Part shown: positions 1-8,987 of the stretch, piece after piece
Position numbering within the stretch: the first letter of the stretch is position 1
Layout: every line of letters starts with the position of its first letter
From: CAVYWD01 sp963772225
GTDB taxonomy: Bacteria; Myxococcota; Myxococcia; Myxococcales; UBA5297
Reading direction: 5' to 3'
Length of the DNA: 64,000 nt
Assembly: GCA_963772225.1 (NCBI GenBank)
Contig: CAVYWD010000001.1
Location: 558,001-622,000, forward strand
Program-made: the position numbers and the translations under genes
Notes under the pieces: generated by a model
What the model saw: the letters and a program-made list of their open reading frames with translations, nothing else
The model's database searches: none
Told to the model about the DNA's origin: nothing

Positions 1-1
1 C

Positions 2-643
2 CCACCCAGCTATCTCGAGCCCGAGGAGGCGCGCATCCTGCTGAGGCAACCCGAGAGTACTACTCCCGCTGGCGCTCGCGATCGCGCGCTCCTCCTGGTC
101 CTCTACAACACCGGTGCCCGCATCAGCGAAGCGCTCGCCATCCGGGTCGGGGACATCCAGCTCCAGCGCCCTCGTCAGGTGCGCCTCCACGGGAAGGGCA
201 GCAAGGACCGCCTCTGTCCCCTCTGGGCCGAGACGGCCAGCGCGATGCAGTCTCTGCTGCGCTGCAGCCCCGCTGGCCAAGGCCCGATCTTCAGAAATGC
301 ACGCGGTGCTCCGCTCTCGCGAGATGGGGCAGCCTACGTCCTCGCCAAGCACGCACGCTCGGCCGCACGCACCATGCCTGTGCTGGCTCGTCGGCAGATT
401 ACTCCGCACGTGCTCAGGCACAGCTGCGCCGTAGCTCTGCTGCAGGCTGGAGTCGAACTGAGCGTCATCCGGGACTACCTCGGGCATGTCAGCGTAGCCA
501 CAACCGGTCGCTACCTCAGCACCAACCTGCAGGCGAAGCGCACCGTCCTCGAAGCGTTCTGGCGTCGAGCGGGATTGGACCAAAAGCCGCCACGTCCGTG
601 GCAACCAAGTCCGAGCGTGCTCGCCTTCCTCGCAGGACTGTGA
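2..643 (+). CDS. Tyrosine recombinase (XerC/phage-integrase family), 5' end outside window
   Basis: Site-specific recombinase that cuts and rejoins DNA through a tyrosine-phosphate intermediate. The frame is open from base 2, so the N-terminal core-binding domain lies beyond the window edge; about 213 residues of catalytic domain remain. All catalytic residues are visible: Arg in TGARISEA, Lys in GKGSKDR, the HxxR box in HVLRHS, His in LGHVSVATT, and the nucleophilic Tyr in GRYLS. The gene ends with TGA at 641-643 and is followed at once by a cluster of iterated GGGATAA motifs, which suggests it belongs to a small transposon or integrative element of its own rather than being chromosomal XerC. 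Which substrate it recombines cannot be told from this fragment. Confidence 0.9.
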   Translation, partial: PPSYLEPEEARILLRQPESTTPAGARDRALLLVLYNTGARISEALAIRVGDIQLQRPRQVRLHGKGSKDRLCPLWAETASAMQSLLRCSPAGQGPIFRNARGAPLSRDGAAYVLAKHARSAARTMPVLARRQITPHVLRHSCAVALLQAGVELSVIRDYLGHVSVATTGRYLSTNLQAKRTVLEAFWRRAGLDQKPPRPWQPSPSVLAFLAGL

Positions 644-649
644 CCCGCG

Positions 650-780
650 CCGTTATCCCGAGTGCAGCGATGGTCTCGAGGCTGCTCGCTCTTCGGTGGC
701 TGGCTCGAAGTATCCCTCCCTATTGGGATAACGGACGAGTCCGGATAATGCGCTTTATCTCGAGGTCGGGATAAAGCGCA
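650..780. repeat. Five iterated copies of a TCGGGATAA-type motif in both orientations
   Basis: Directly after the recombinase gene the motif [T][C/T]GGGATAA occurs at 651-661 (reverse), 723-733 (forward), 740-753 (forward, CCGGATAATGCGC), 750-763 (reverse, as GCGCTTTATCTCGA) and 766-780 (forward, TCGGGATAAAGCGCA). Pairs form two exact inverted repeats: 650-659 with 725-734 (10 bp arms), and 749-759 with 770-780 (11 bp arms, 10-base loop). The right-hand arm abuts the first recognisable IS66 codon at 779. Inference: this is the terminal binding region of a recombinase-encoded element that inserted into the IS66 transposase gene. It does not match the integron attC consensus. Confidence 0.55.
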
Positions 781-1354
781 CGCGAGGAGGCCGTTCGCGC
801 TCTACGAAGACGAGGACCCGATTACGTGCGGCGCGATGCTGCACCTATTCACGGGCCTGGCCATTCACGAGGACCAGCTCAACGTGTTTGGACGCAATCC
901 AAAGAACGTCTTGGCCGTGCGCGGGGCCGAGAGCCGCGAGATGTGGAATGAGATCCTCGAGCTCGCCAAGAACATGGCCGACCGGTGGTCGAAGGCCACC
1001 AACCTCGGAGCCGCGGCGCGCTACATCATCAATCACTTCGAGGCGCTGACCGCGTACCTCGACGACCCGCGCCTGGACGAGTCCAATACTCCGCGCGAGC
1101 GAATGCTCCGCACCGAGAAGCTCATCGAGGGCAGCTCGCTGTTTAGGCGCAGCCTCGAAGGCCGCTTCGTCCTCGACGTGGTACGCACGATCCTGCAGAC
1201 CGCAGTCGCGGCCGGAGCGCCGGTGCACGAATACCTCGTCTCGGTGCTGCGCACGGGCGAGCAGGAGATCGCCCGATCCCCTGAGCGCTTCACGCCGCGC
1301 GCATGGGCAGAGATGAACGCTGGCGCCTCGGCGAGCGCTCCTCCGCAGAAGTAG
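779..1354 (+). pseudogene. IS66-family transposase, C-terminal remnant
   Basis: In-frame coding begins at HARRPFALYED (from 779), which matches the conserved HARR box near the middle of IS66 transposases, and runs to TAG at 1354. The characteristic C-terminal block AYLDDPRLDESNTPRERMLR is present. The DDE catalytic N-terminal half is missing, cut off at the motif cluster at 650-780, so the gene cannot be active. The first ATG in frame is at 836, but this is not a true start. The tail VHEYLVSVLRTGEQE resembles IS66 C-termini. The stretch 1355-1619 between this and the next remnant shows no recognisable gene. Confidence 0.75.
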
Positions 1355-1619
1355 ATGATTACCCGACGGCGACGCGTCTGAAGCCGACTCGCCTCAGGCC
1401 GCCTGCCGAGCACGGCCCAGGCGCAATCGACGCCGTCGCGCCTGCGCTCTCCGTCGTGGTCCTGTTGGTCCCGCGCTCCGCACCCAGCGTCGCTTCGCGA
1501 TGGCTGCCGAATGCGTCCCTCGCAGCCGGGCCGTGCGAACGCAATCGCACCTCCAACTCCAGCCGCCAGCGCCCTGGTCGGCGACGGCCAGCGACCTCCC
1601 GGCCGCGACGGGGCCCGGC

Positions 1620-1944
1620 GCGTCACGAGGCGGGACGGGGGCCCGTCCCTGCACTGGTTACGATCCACCGCGCCTGCGCCAGGCTTGTCGCAAGTCGGGC
1701 AATGCCGGTTGCCGCACGAGCCGTAGAGGGCCTCGCGATGGCCGCATCGGTCGCATACCTCCACCCGCCCGCCCAGGACCGGAGTCCGGCAAGCCTCGAT
1801 GGCCCACATCGCCTTGCGCTGAGGCTCACTCAGCGCGTGGCGCTTCCGATAGGCCTCGCCATGGGCCCGAAAGATGTCGCCAACGGTCAGGCGAGGCCGC
1901 CCCGGCCCGGCGGCGCCGGGCGCGGGGTAGGCCGCGCAGATCAC
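1620..1944 (-). pseudogene. IS91-family transposase, N-terminal zinc-binding remnant
   Basis: Starting at GTG 1944, the protein shows the IS91 N-terminal signature RPRLTVGDIFRAHGEAYRK, then a zinc-binding region with CDRCGH and GNRHCPTC. After CPTCDK the frame is lost; the expected continuation LAQARWIVT is found in another frame, so one extra base lies near 1683. Soon after this the resemblance ends, and the catalytic HUH/tyrosine nuclease domain is missing. This is a relic and cannot move the element. It follows the recombinase gene with a 3-base gap, as in complete relatives. Confidence 0.75.
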
Positions 1945-1947
1945 CGG

Positions 1948-2812
1948 CTACTGGCGAGCGGGGACCTGTGGGACGCGAATGCGATCGAGCGGGCTCGTCA
2001 CACTGGCGATATGGCGAGCGCTCACCTGGGTGTAGCGCGCCGTGGTGCGAATGGAGCTGTGGCCGAGCAGCACCTGGATGACCCGGATATCGGTGCCAGC
2101 CTCCAGCAGATGAGTCGCGAACGAATGGCGCAGCAGGTGCGGGTTCACCTTCTTTCGCAGCTTGGCCTTTCTCGCCGCGACGTCCAGCGCTTTGCGCACC
2201 GAGGCAGGCGTGAGCGGTCGGACCGCCTTTCGCCCCGGGAAGAGCCAGTCTCCCGCCGGACGCGCCTTCGCCCAGTAGCCGCGCAGGATCTCGAGCAGGC
2301 GCGGGCTGAGCATCACGTACCGGTCCTTCTTCCCCTTTCCCAGCCGCACGTGGATGAGCATCCGCTCGCTGTCGATGTCCTGGTGCTGAAGCCGGCAGGC
2401 CTCGCTGATGCGCAGCCCCGCGGCGTACGCCGTGATGGACACCACCGCCGGCGCCAAGCTCGCCGCCATCGCCGCATCGAGCAGACGCTCCACTTCCGAG
2501 AGGCTCAGGATGTCGGGCTTCTTGTGGGGCACCTTCGGCCACGGAATCTTGTTGGCGACGTCCTCGCGATCGAGCGTGACGGCGAACAGGAACTTGATTC
2601 CCGCGACGTGCATCTTCACCTTCTCAGCGCTCGCCCCCTGTCGAATCAAGTGCCCGAGGAAATCCTTGATCTCCGGGAGGCCCATGTCGGTCGGGGACCG
2701 CATGTGATAGCGCACGAAATTGCAGCAGGTCTGCAGGTACTGTGTCCGTGTCCCTGCCGCGAGATTCTTGATCGCTGAGATCCTGCTCCATCTTCTGGTA
2801 CAATCGGCCCAT
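1948..2812 (-). pseudogene. Accessory tyrosine recombinase of the IS91-type element, frameshifted near its start
   Basis: Integrase of about 287 residues. The SAM-like N-terminal domain (AAGTRTQYLQTCCNFVRYH) and the catalytic domain are both present, with Arg in AAGLRISEAC, Lys in GKGKKDRYV, HLLRHS, LGHSSIRTTARY and its Tyr. The natural start is ATG 2812, behind AAGGAGA with good spacing, reading MGRLYQKMEQDL. The rest of the gene lies in another frame, reached by removing one base near 2776 (GATCTCAGCG). Opening the downstream frame without that start gives an unrelated basic N-terminus up to 2931. Either the gene is inactivated or there is a sequence error. The catalytic part is otherwise intact. 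Confidence 0.7.
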
Positions 2813-3056
2813 CGCACTTCTCCTTGTGGTTCCGAGCGCCGGGAAATCCGACTCTCGGAGCCACAGGGTGAAGCCTCCCGACGGGTCCACCGACTTTCTG
2901 GACCGCCCCTCTCAGCCGCCTCAGCCCGCATCTACTCCAGCTGCCGCGCAGCGGCTTCGTTCAACCAGCGCGGATGGTTGATCTCTTCACCTCGAGGGGA
3001 GCAAGGCATCCCCCGCCGGGCCCCGAGCTTCTTCGAAGTCAGCCGTGTTCGACCGA

Positions 3057-4136
3057 CTACCGGCGCCGGTTGCAGCTATCGAGTTGAGCCCGACAGCATT
3101 CCTCGTCGGACACACTCTTGCCGAGTTTCTGTAGGCTCACATAGAACTCCAGCTGGCTGCGCTGCGTCGGGTGGAATTCGACAACACAAAGACGATTCAG
3201 GCGGAGCTCGAAAGTCGTTCGAAGCAACTCGAGAAACGAAGTGCAGGTGAAGACCCAGCAATGGCTGTCTATATACTCGCCACTCAGAGACCGATTCGCG
3301 GCAGCAAACGCTGACTGTCTGTTTGCTCGCGCGGCTCCGCTGTCGACCTCTGGATATTTTCCTGACCAGGCCTTCGCAGTCTCGACCTCACAATAGTTCG
3401 CAAAGTGGTCATAGACCTGGCCGGCCGAAGGAATGCGCCGCCTTTGACAAAACGCCTCGACAAGCGCCGCCGAGGTGGAGAGACTTCGTTGGTGATCGAA
3501 AGTGTATCGCTTATCCGGTAACGCCAGACTCAGAACCCCTCCCTCCGTCAGAGCATCCTGGCACTCCGCGAGCCACCCGGCAAGGTCCGGAACGTGCTCA
3601 GCGACGTGCGATGCAACAATGTAATCAACCTCACGCCCGAGACACTCACGCAGCGTCCGCCCCCCCCAAACGAAATCGATGTCGCAAATTGCATTCGGGT
3701 CGACCTTGGCGTCGTTCGCATACTTCTTTCGCAACTCCGCGGTCGAGAGGTGATCGACATAGAACACTTTCCCCTCTTGACGAGTGACAACAGGGTTTGT
3801 CAGGGGCCCTATTTCCAGACCCGCCTTCCCGCGGACATCGATCGCCCGAAGCATCATCTCCTTTCGACTCCGGACAGGTTCGGGTCCCTCCTCGGGCGGC
3901 GCGCTCGGCGATCCGTCATCTCGGCGTTCTGGAGGCCTCGCCCCAGGTACTTGTGCGGCATTGCGGCATGACTCAGTCCCAAGAAACAACTCGTTCACTC
4001 CCTCGACCACTCTCGTTATGTCGCGAAGCCGATGTACCCTGGCCATCGGACCTTCTCCCAGAACAGTGCGCAAGAAACCCACAATCCAATTTTTCTCATG
4101 ACCGCGCAAAGCGTCAACCCATTTTCCGCGCTTCAT
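3057..4136 (-). CDS. SAM-dependent methyltransferase (class I), polysaccharide cluster
   Basis: Likely transfers a methyl group from S-adenosylmethionine to a sugar or glycan end. The protein has 359 residues. The SAM-binding motif I region is GLEIGPLTNPVV near residue 96, followed by an acidic strand (VFYVDHLS). VDYIVASHVAEHVPDL fits motif II/post-II of the Methyltransf_11 type, and EGGVLSLALPDKRYTFD motif III. ATG 4136 was chosen because TGAGG sits 8 bases upstream and because it falls just after the stop of the large glycosyltransferase gene (38-base gap); the frame could extend to 4364 only by overlapping that gene. The first ~75 residues are variable. The acceptor is unknown; capping or decorating a growing O-chain is an inference from context. 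Confidence 0.8.
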   Translation of the reverse strand: MKRGKWVDALRGHEKNWIVGFLRTVLGEGPMARVHRLRDITRVVEGVNELFLGTESCRNAAQVPGARPPERRDDGSPSAPPEEGPEPVRSRKEMMLRAIDVRGKAGLEIGPLTNPVVTRQEGKVFYVDHLSTAELRKKYANDAKVDPNAICDIDFVWGGRTLRECLGREVDYIVASHVAEHVPDLAGWLAECQDALTEGGVLSLALPDKRYTFDHQRSLSTSAALVEAFCQRRRIPSAGQVYDHFANYCEVETAKAWSGKYPEVDSGAARANRQSAFAAANRSLSGEYIDSHCWVFTCTSFLELLRTTFELRLNRLCVVEFHPTQRSQLEFYVSLQKLGKSVSDEECCRAQLDSCNRRR

Positions 4137-4174
4137 CGCAAACCTCACGCTCCAATGTTCCAGCGCCCGCCCTG

Positions 4175-7100
4175 TCAATTCCCAAGGCCTTCGGTCTCTT
4201 GCCAGGAGTAGATCTCCCTTTCGATCTGCTCTCCGAAGCGCGAAGCGAACTCCGCGCGATCGCGCGGCGCCTCCTTCACAGTCCGCGTTGAGTTCTCGTA
4301 GTGATAGGCACAGAGTGAAGGGTGCATTACAGATCTCAGGCCCTTCGTGCGCAAACGGAGGCACAAGTCGATATCCTGCGCCTCTTCTTCATATACTTCG
4401 TCGAATCCCCCTGCATCGTGGTACACTTGGGCGTTGATCAGGAGCATCGCGCCCGTCACCGCCACAACGTCTCGCGGCGTTCTCAGACCCCGATATCCTT
4501 CCAGAGCTGCGAATCGGTCGAAGTGCTCCGGAACGCCTCGATATGGCGCATTCGGGCAAATGCGGACCCCAGCGTGCTGGATCCGGTTATCAGGATAGAC
4601 CAAGTAGGCCCCCAAGCACCCGACGTCGGGGTGCGAGTCGAGGTACTCCAGGGCGCGTTCGAAGTCCGCTCGGATCATCTTGGTGTCGTTGTTGAGGAAC
4701 AGCAACCTCTTACCACGGGCCCTCGCCGCCAAGATGTTGTTACACGCGCTGAAGTTGTAGAAGCCGAGATAGTGTACTTGATGTGAGGTCGTTTCGTAGA
4801 AGCGAAGCGTCGCCGAATCCATGCTTCCAGTGTCGCCAATGAGGATTTCAAACGGTAGCTTGCAGTGCTCTTCGATGGACCTCACACACGGCAGGAGCAG
4901 CTCCGGCTTGTCTTTATTGAGGATGATGAAGCTGATCGCCGGGTCATTCACCTCGGCCCGGGCCGCTGGAGCCCGCGGAGATGGGGCGGCGCCGGCGCGC
5001 GCCATCGCCTCCCATAGCACCTGCTCCAGACGCCGAACCGAGTCGCGCCAAGGATACAGCCGCGCGGCGCGCAGGCGATCGACTGCCTGGACGACTTCGG
5101 CAGACCGGAGGCGTCCGACCTCCTCGGCGATCCACCGGGCAAGCTGCTCTGGGACGTTGCTCGTTCGTACGCCTAGCTCCGAGTGCGCGCCGCGATCCGA
5201 GGCGAGGACCGGAACGCCCAACGCCAGGGCCTGGGCGATGCCCAGGTTGTACCCCTCCCACTGCGAGGTCGACAAGTAGAGGTCGCAATCGAGATAGGCA
5301 GACATCAGCTGGTCGTCGTCGAGATTGGAAAGCGCGATGAGACCCTGGCTCGCCGCCCATGCCTGGTCCGCCGGGTCGCTCCTCCCCGCCAGGACGAATT
5401 CCACTTCCGCCGCCAGCTCCGGGAACTCCCGGACGAGCGCCTCCCGAACCGCGACGAAGGCGTCGACCCCCTTGTATCGGCGTTCGGCGGCGAGGTAGCG
5501 AGTGACATTTAGAACGACGAACTTCCCGCCCAGCCCTTCCGCCCCGCGCAGACGCCCTTGGAGTGCCGCGAGGTTCGACCGCCTCCGCAGCTGATGATCG
5601 TTCCCGTTGAAGCAGACGACCCCTGCGCGCAGCTTCGAATCCCGCCGGATGAACTCGGAGATGGCGACCACCGCGTCCACACATCGGGAGATCTCCACCT
5701 TTCGTGCAGCGATCTTTCGACGCTCCTCGGCGTCGGAGAACAACTCAGCGGGCGGCTCGCCATGATCGAAGACGACCCGCGCGATCGTTCCCGGCAGGGA
5801 GGCGAGCACCTCGAAGAACGGCGGGGTGTGCGCGATGGCCACAGCCACGCCCTGTCCCTTGACGCAGGCAACAGCCTCGTCGTTCGACCGAACCTTCACG
5901 ATCCTGAGCGCGTCGGACTCCAGCCAATCGCGGAAGCGCTCGTCGTAGTGACCGTCCTGCTCCATCACAATGACGACGACCGGGTATCCGTGGGCGCAAA
6001 AGTACTCGACCTGCTCCGCGACGACGACGTCTACCCCAAAGCCCCTTGCCAGTCGGTAAGTCAGGAAGGCGATCCGTGGCTTCTCCGCAACCGGCCGCCA
6101 CGGCCGTAGCCAGCGCGGTGGGAAGGCCAGCTCTGGAGCGTCGAGTTCGAGCGAGAGATTCGGATTGTGGAAGGCGTCGTTTCGCAGCGCGCCCCCATAT
6201 TTGTCTTTGACGATTCGTATCTCTTGCGCCAGGCGCTCTTGCCTCTCCGGAGATGTATCGTCCCCGCGGCTCACAGACTCGAAATGCACGATGTCCAAAA
6301 ATGGAGTGTATAAAATCGAGCGCCCAGTCTTTCGAATTCGCAGGCAAAGGTCGACATCGTTAAAGGCAACACGAATCTGCTCATCGAAGCCACCAACCTG
6401 CTCGAAGACGTCCTTTCGAACCACCATGCACGCCGCCGTCACGGCGCCCACCTCTCGGACCACCTGAAGCGCTCCTCCGTAGCCGGTGGCGTCGCCGGGG
6501 AACCCCAAATACTCGTGACCGGCGATGCCGCCGCGACCGATCACCACCCCCCCGTGCTGCACTTGACCGTTGCCGTAGCGCAGCAAGCACCCCACCGCCC
6601 CGACGTCTGGGCGCGTCGCCCAGCCGACCAGCTCTCTCAGCCAACCCTCGGACCGAATCTCGATGTCGTTATTCAGAAACACGAGCACCGAGCCTGCTGC
6701 TTCTCGCACCGCGTCGTTGTTGATGGCCGAGTAATTGAATTCCCCGGGATGGCGGAGCACTCGAACCTTCTTCTGCAACTCCAGAGCGGCAAGATATCGA
6801 CAGGCGGCCGCATCCTTCGAGCCGTTGTCGATGACGATGACCTCGACCCGCGGGTAATCGGTTCGCGATGCGATCGACTCGACGCATCCGCAGAGCAGAT
6901 CAACATGATCCTTGGTGGGAATGATGATGCTGACGAGGGGCGCCGCAGAATCAGCCCGCCAATTTACGCGGAACGTGTCGGGAAGACCCCCTGGGCCGAG
7001 CTCCGCGTGGGGAGCAGCCCGCCCTATGTGGGCCACCAGGGCCGCCTCAGGCGGACGCCGCGGGGCGGCGCTCGATGCCGGCACATGCGCGAGGATCATC

Positions 7101-8623
7101 GGTACGTGGGTCACCTCGCCGTACGAAAGAGAGAGAAGGAAGCTATAGAGAGGAGCTTCCTGGTGCGCCATTTGGCCAAGTCGAGCGACCATCGCCTCGC
7201 GCCGGCAGGCGACTCGCGGGCCGATGTAGTCCTGTCCCCACAGGCGATAGGGGCTGAAGTCGGGTTTGAGCCAGGGTTCGACGCGCACGCCCCCTTGAAG
7301 CTGGTCTTCGTCGGAGTAGGCGGCGGCGACCGCCGGTTGACGTTGCATCGCGTCGGCAAAGCAGAATAGCGCGTGATCGGCGAGCAGATCTCCGGGTCGA
7401 ATGAAGAGCAGCAGCGGCTCGGGCGCCTGGGTCAAGAGCCCCTCCCAACCCGCGGCGGAGCAGCTATCCCACCGCGCGTCCCTCATCGCCGCGCCAGAGC
7501 TGGGACCCCAGACCAGCCCCCGCCAGGACGCGAATATCTGCCGGTTGACCGACTCCATTGTCGCGTCGAGCGCTTCGGAGGCGTCGCCCATCTCCCGCCG
7601 AACAACGACGCAGAAGGACACCGACTTGGCGAGGGACGCAGCGCAATCTCCGATCTGCTTGCGGTCCACGGCGTCCAGCACGTCGTATTGCTGTACCCAG
7701 GTGGTGTAATCCGTGCCGCGGGCCTCGGGCACCAGCGCGCGATGGCGGATTCGTTGTTTGAGCCCCCTCCAGCCCTCCGCTCGCAGGGTTTGGAGGCTTC
7801 GAGCAAGCAGCCCCCGCGTCCGGCCCGGGTCGCCCACTGCCGCAATAGCCATCGCGGAGACCGTGCCCAGCGCCGCCCGCTCTCGAGTGACCTCCCGGAC
7901 AGCCAGGCTTCCCAGCTCGAACTCCCCCGGCTTGTCAGTGGGGTCCAGCCGCAGGGCATGCACTCTCTCTGGAAGCTTCAGCAGGCCCTGAATTCGCCCT
8001 CTCTGTGCCGGAGGAAGGCGTATACACGTCTCCTCGCGCATCCCATGTCCGTCGTCGACATACAGCACCGGCTCGAGGGCGTTCCCGTCGAGGGAAACGA
8101 TCTCGAAATCGACGGCGACCCAACCGGTGGGAAGCTGGCCGCGCTCGGGCTCGAGCCGGAAGCGGGGATCTGACCCGAGCGACTCCCAGCGGCCCCGGTC
8201 GCCGAGGACCTGCCGCTCGGGAATAGCGCGGAGGCGAACCTCGCGGGTGAGCAGGTTGCGCCGCAAACTGGTGCCGAGCCGGCGAAGGCGCGACGGCTGT
8301 TCGAGCGTAACGAGGCGATGGCGCAGTCGCCCGATTTCGGCCGTGAGCCCGGCCCGCGCTTCCTGCGCCTTGCGCAGCTCGCCGCCGAGTACACGGTTGC
8401 CTTCCTCGAGGATCGCCAGGCGCTTCTCTAGGTCATGCAACTTCTGACCCATGCGCTGATCGGTTGCCGACTGCAGCGGGCCAGCTACGCCGGTCCTCTC
8501 CGCTCCAGAGGCTATGCGACTGCCGAGGGTCAGATTGTTCTCGCCCAACGCCCCCGCCCCGCCCTCCGCTGCTCCGTTGCTGTCCTCACGGTGAAACAAA
8601 GGCCCGTCGACTTCCCTTAACAT
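4175..8623 (-). CDS. Giant multi-domain glycosyltransferase: coiled coil, GT2-like, GT2, GT4, GT2
   Basis: A 1482-residue protein carrying several sugar-transfer modules. In order it has a coiled coil (about residues 58-109), a probable beta-sandwich region (about 130-240), a weak GT2-like module lacking clear catalytic motifs (about 330-540), a GT2 domain (about 560-820; PLVSIIIPTKD, FLNNDIEI), a GT4 GT-B domain (about 848-1210; STSQWEGYNLGIAQALALGVPV with the paired Glu), and a last GT2 domain (about 1228-1482; ISFIILNKDKP, FLNNDTKM, EEEAQDIDLCLRLR). ATG 8623 has GGAGGAG 10 bases upstream; a TTG at 8707 would add 28 residues. No membrane segment is seen. Such arrays usually build a repeating O-chain or capsule in the cytoplasm. 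Linkage and sugar specificity cannot be read. Confidence 0.85.
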   Translation of the reverse strand: MLREVDGPLFHREDSNGAAEGGAGALGENNLTLGSRIASGAERTGVAGPLQSATDQRMGQKLHDLEKRLAILEEGNRVLGGELRKAQEARAGLTAEIGRLRHRLVTLEQPSRLRRLGTSLRRNLLTREVRLRAIPERQVLGDRGRWESLGSDPRFRLEPERGQLPTGWVAVDFEIVSLDGNALEPVLYVDDGHGMREETCIRLPPAQRGRIQGLLKLPERVHALRLDPTDKPGEFELGSLAVREVTRERAALGTVSAMAIAAVGDPGRTRGLLARSLQTLRAEGWRGLKQRIRHRALVPEARGTDYTTWVQQYDVLDAVDRKQIGDCAASLAKSVSFCVVVRREMGDASEALDATMESVNRQIFASWRGLVWGPSSGAAMRDARWDSCSAAGWEGLLTQAPEPLLLFIRPGDLLADHALFCFADAMQRQPAVAAAYSDEDQLQGGVRVEPWLKPDFSPYRLWGQDYIGPRVACRREAMVARLGQMAHQEAPLYSFLLSLSYGEVTHVPMILAHVPASSAAPRRPPEAALVAHIGRAAPHAELGPGGLPDTFRVNWRADSAAPLVSIIIPTKDHVDLLCGCVESIASRTDYPRVEVIVIDNGSKDAAACRYLAALELQKKVRVLRHPGEFNYSAINNDAVREAAGSVLVFLNNDIEIRSEGWLRELVGWATRPDVGAVGCLLRYGNGQVQHGGVVIGRGGIAGHEYLGFPGDATGYGGALQVVREVGAVTAACMVVRKDVFEQVGGFDEQIRVAFNDVDLCLRIRKTGRSILYTPFLDIVHFESVSRGDDTSPERQERLAQEIRIVKDKYGGALRNDAFHNPNLSLELDAPELAFPPRWLRPWRPVAEKPRIAFLTYRLARGFGVDVVVAEQVEYFCAHGYPVVVIVMEQDGHYDERFRDWLESDALRIVKVRSNDEAVACVKGQGVAVAIAHTPPFFEVLASLPGTIARVVFDHGEPPAELFSDAEERRKIAARKVEISRCVDAVVAISEFIRRDSKLRAGVVCFNGNDHQLRRRSNLAALQGRLRGAEGLGGKFVVLNVTRYLAAERRYKGVDAFVAVREALVREFPELAAEVEFVLAGRSDPADQAWAASQGLIALSNLDDDQLMSAYLDCDLYLSTSQWEGYNLGIAQALALGVPVLASDRGAHSELGVRTSNVPEQLARWIAEEVGRLRSAEVVQAVDRLRAARLYPWRDSVRRLEQVLWEAMARAGAAPSPRAPAARAEVNDPAISFIILNKDKPELLLPCVRSIEEHCKLPFEILIGDTGSMDSATLRFYETTSHQVHYLGFYNFSACNNILAARARGKRLLFLNNDTKMIRADFERALEYLDSHPDVGCLGAYLVYPDNRIQHAGVRICPNAPYRGVPEHFDRFAALEGYRGLRTPRDVVAVTGAMLLINAQVYHDAGGFDEVYEEEAQDIDLCLRLRTKGLRSVMHPSLCAYHYENSTRTVKEAPRDRAEFASRFGEQIEREIYSWQETEGLGN

Positions 8624-8987
8624 CTGAATCCATCTCCTCCAGGGCCTTTGTTTGCCCCTCGTTTTGCCCCACTTCCGGGCGCGCGGCTCAGTGGCATCGA
8701 GCGCCAATCGTCACGGAAAGGGTCAGGCGCCACTGTACCAGAGTTCCAGGGATGCTCGAGCGTCCGACGACGCGCACTTGCACGCTGGAGGGGCCCAAGC
8801 TGAGAAAATTGGCTAACTCCGAGCCATTTCCGGTGGCCCACGGGACCCGACGCCGCCTCTGCTACCTCACTGTCCTGCCTCGCCGAGTGCGGACTCGACT
8901 TCGCCCCTACTCTTGGGCCCAACTCAATCGGCTCCTCGTCAGGCGGGCATGGCACCGGCCGGCGCTGCCGCCTTGGACGAGCAATGC
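8624..8987. other. Gap between two glycosyltransferase genes
   Basis: This 364-base stretch separates the 3' end of the coiled-coil glycosyltransferase gene (stop at 8988) from the start of the giant glycosyltransferase gene (8623). It contains the GGAGGAG ribosome-binding site for 8623. Small frames here have no convincing start signals or family resemblance. No clear promoter or terminator hairpin was recognised. Confidence 0.4.

Larger units (their letters stand above)
1620..2863 (-). mobile_element. Decayed IS91-family element with accessory tyrosine recombinase
   Basis: On the minus strand a tyrosine recombinase reading frame (2812 to 1948) is followed 3 bases later by the zinc-binding N-terminus of an IS91 transposase (from 1944). 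This two-gene order is known for one IS91 subgroup. Just upstream of the recombinase, TGGTTCCGAG (2827-2836) and CTCGGAGCCA (2854-2863) form a hairpin with 9 of 10 pairs, which could be part of the single-strand origin end. The HUH nuclease core of the transposase is absent and both genes contain frameshifts. The boundaries are approximate, because the opposite end cannot be located. Confidence 0.6.

Noticed and set aside
650..780. Integron attC site next to the recombinase
   Set aside because: The inverted repeats have GTTATCC/GGATAAC arms in the wrong order and do not fit RYYYAAC...GTTRRRY; the recombinase fragment also lacks visible IntI-specific features.
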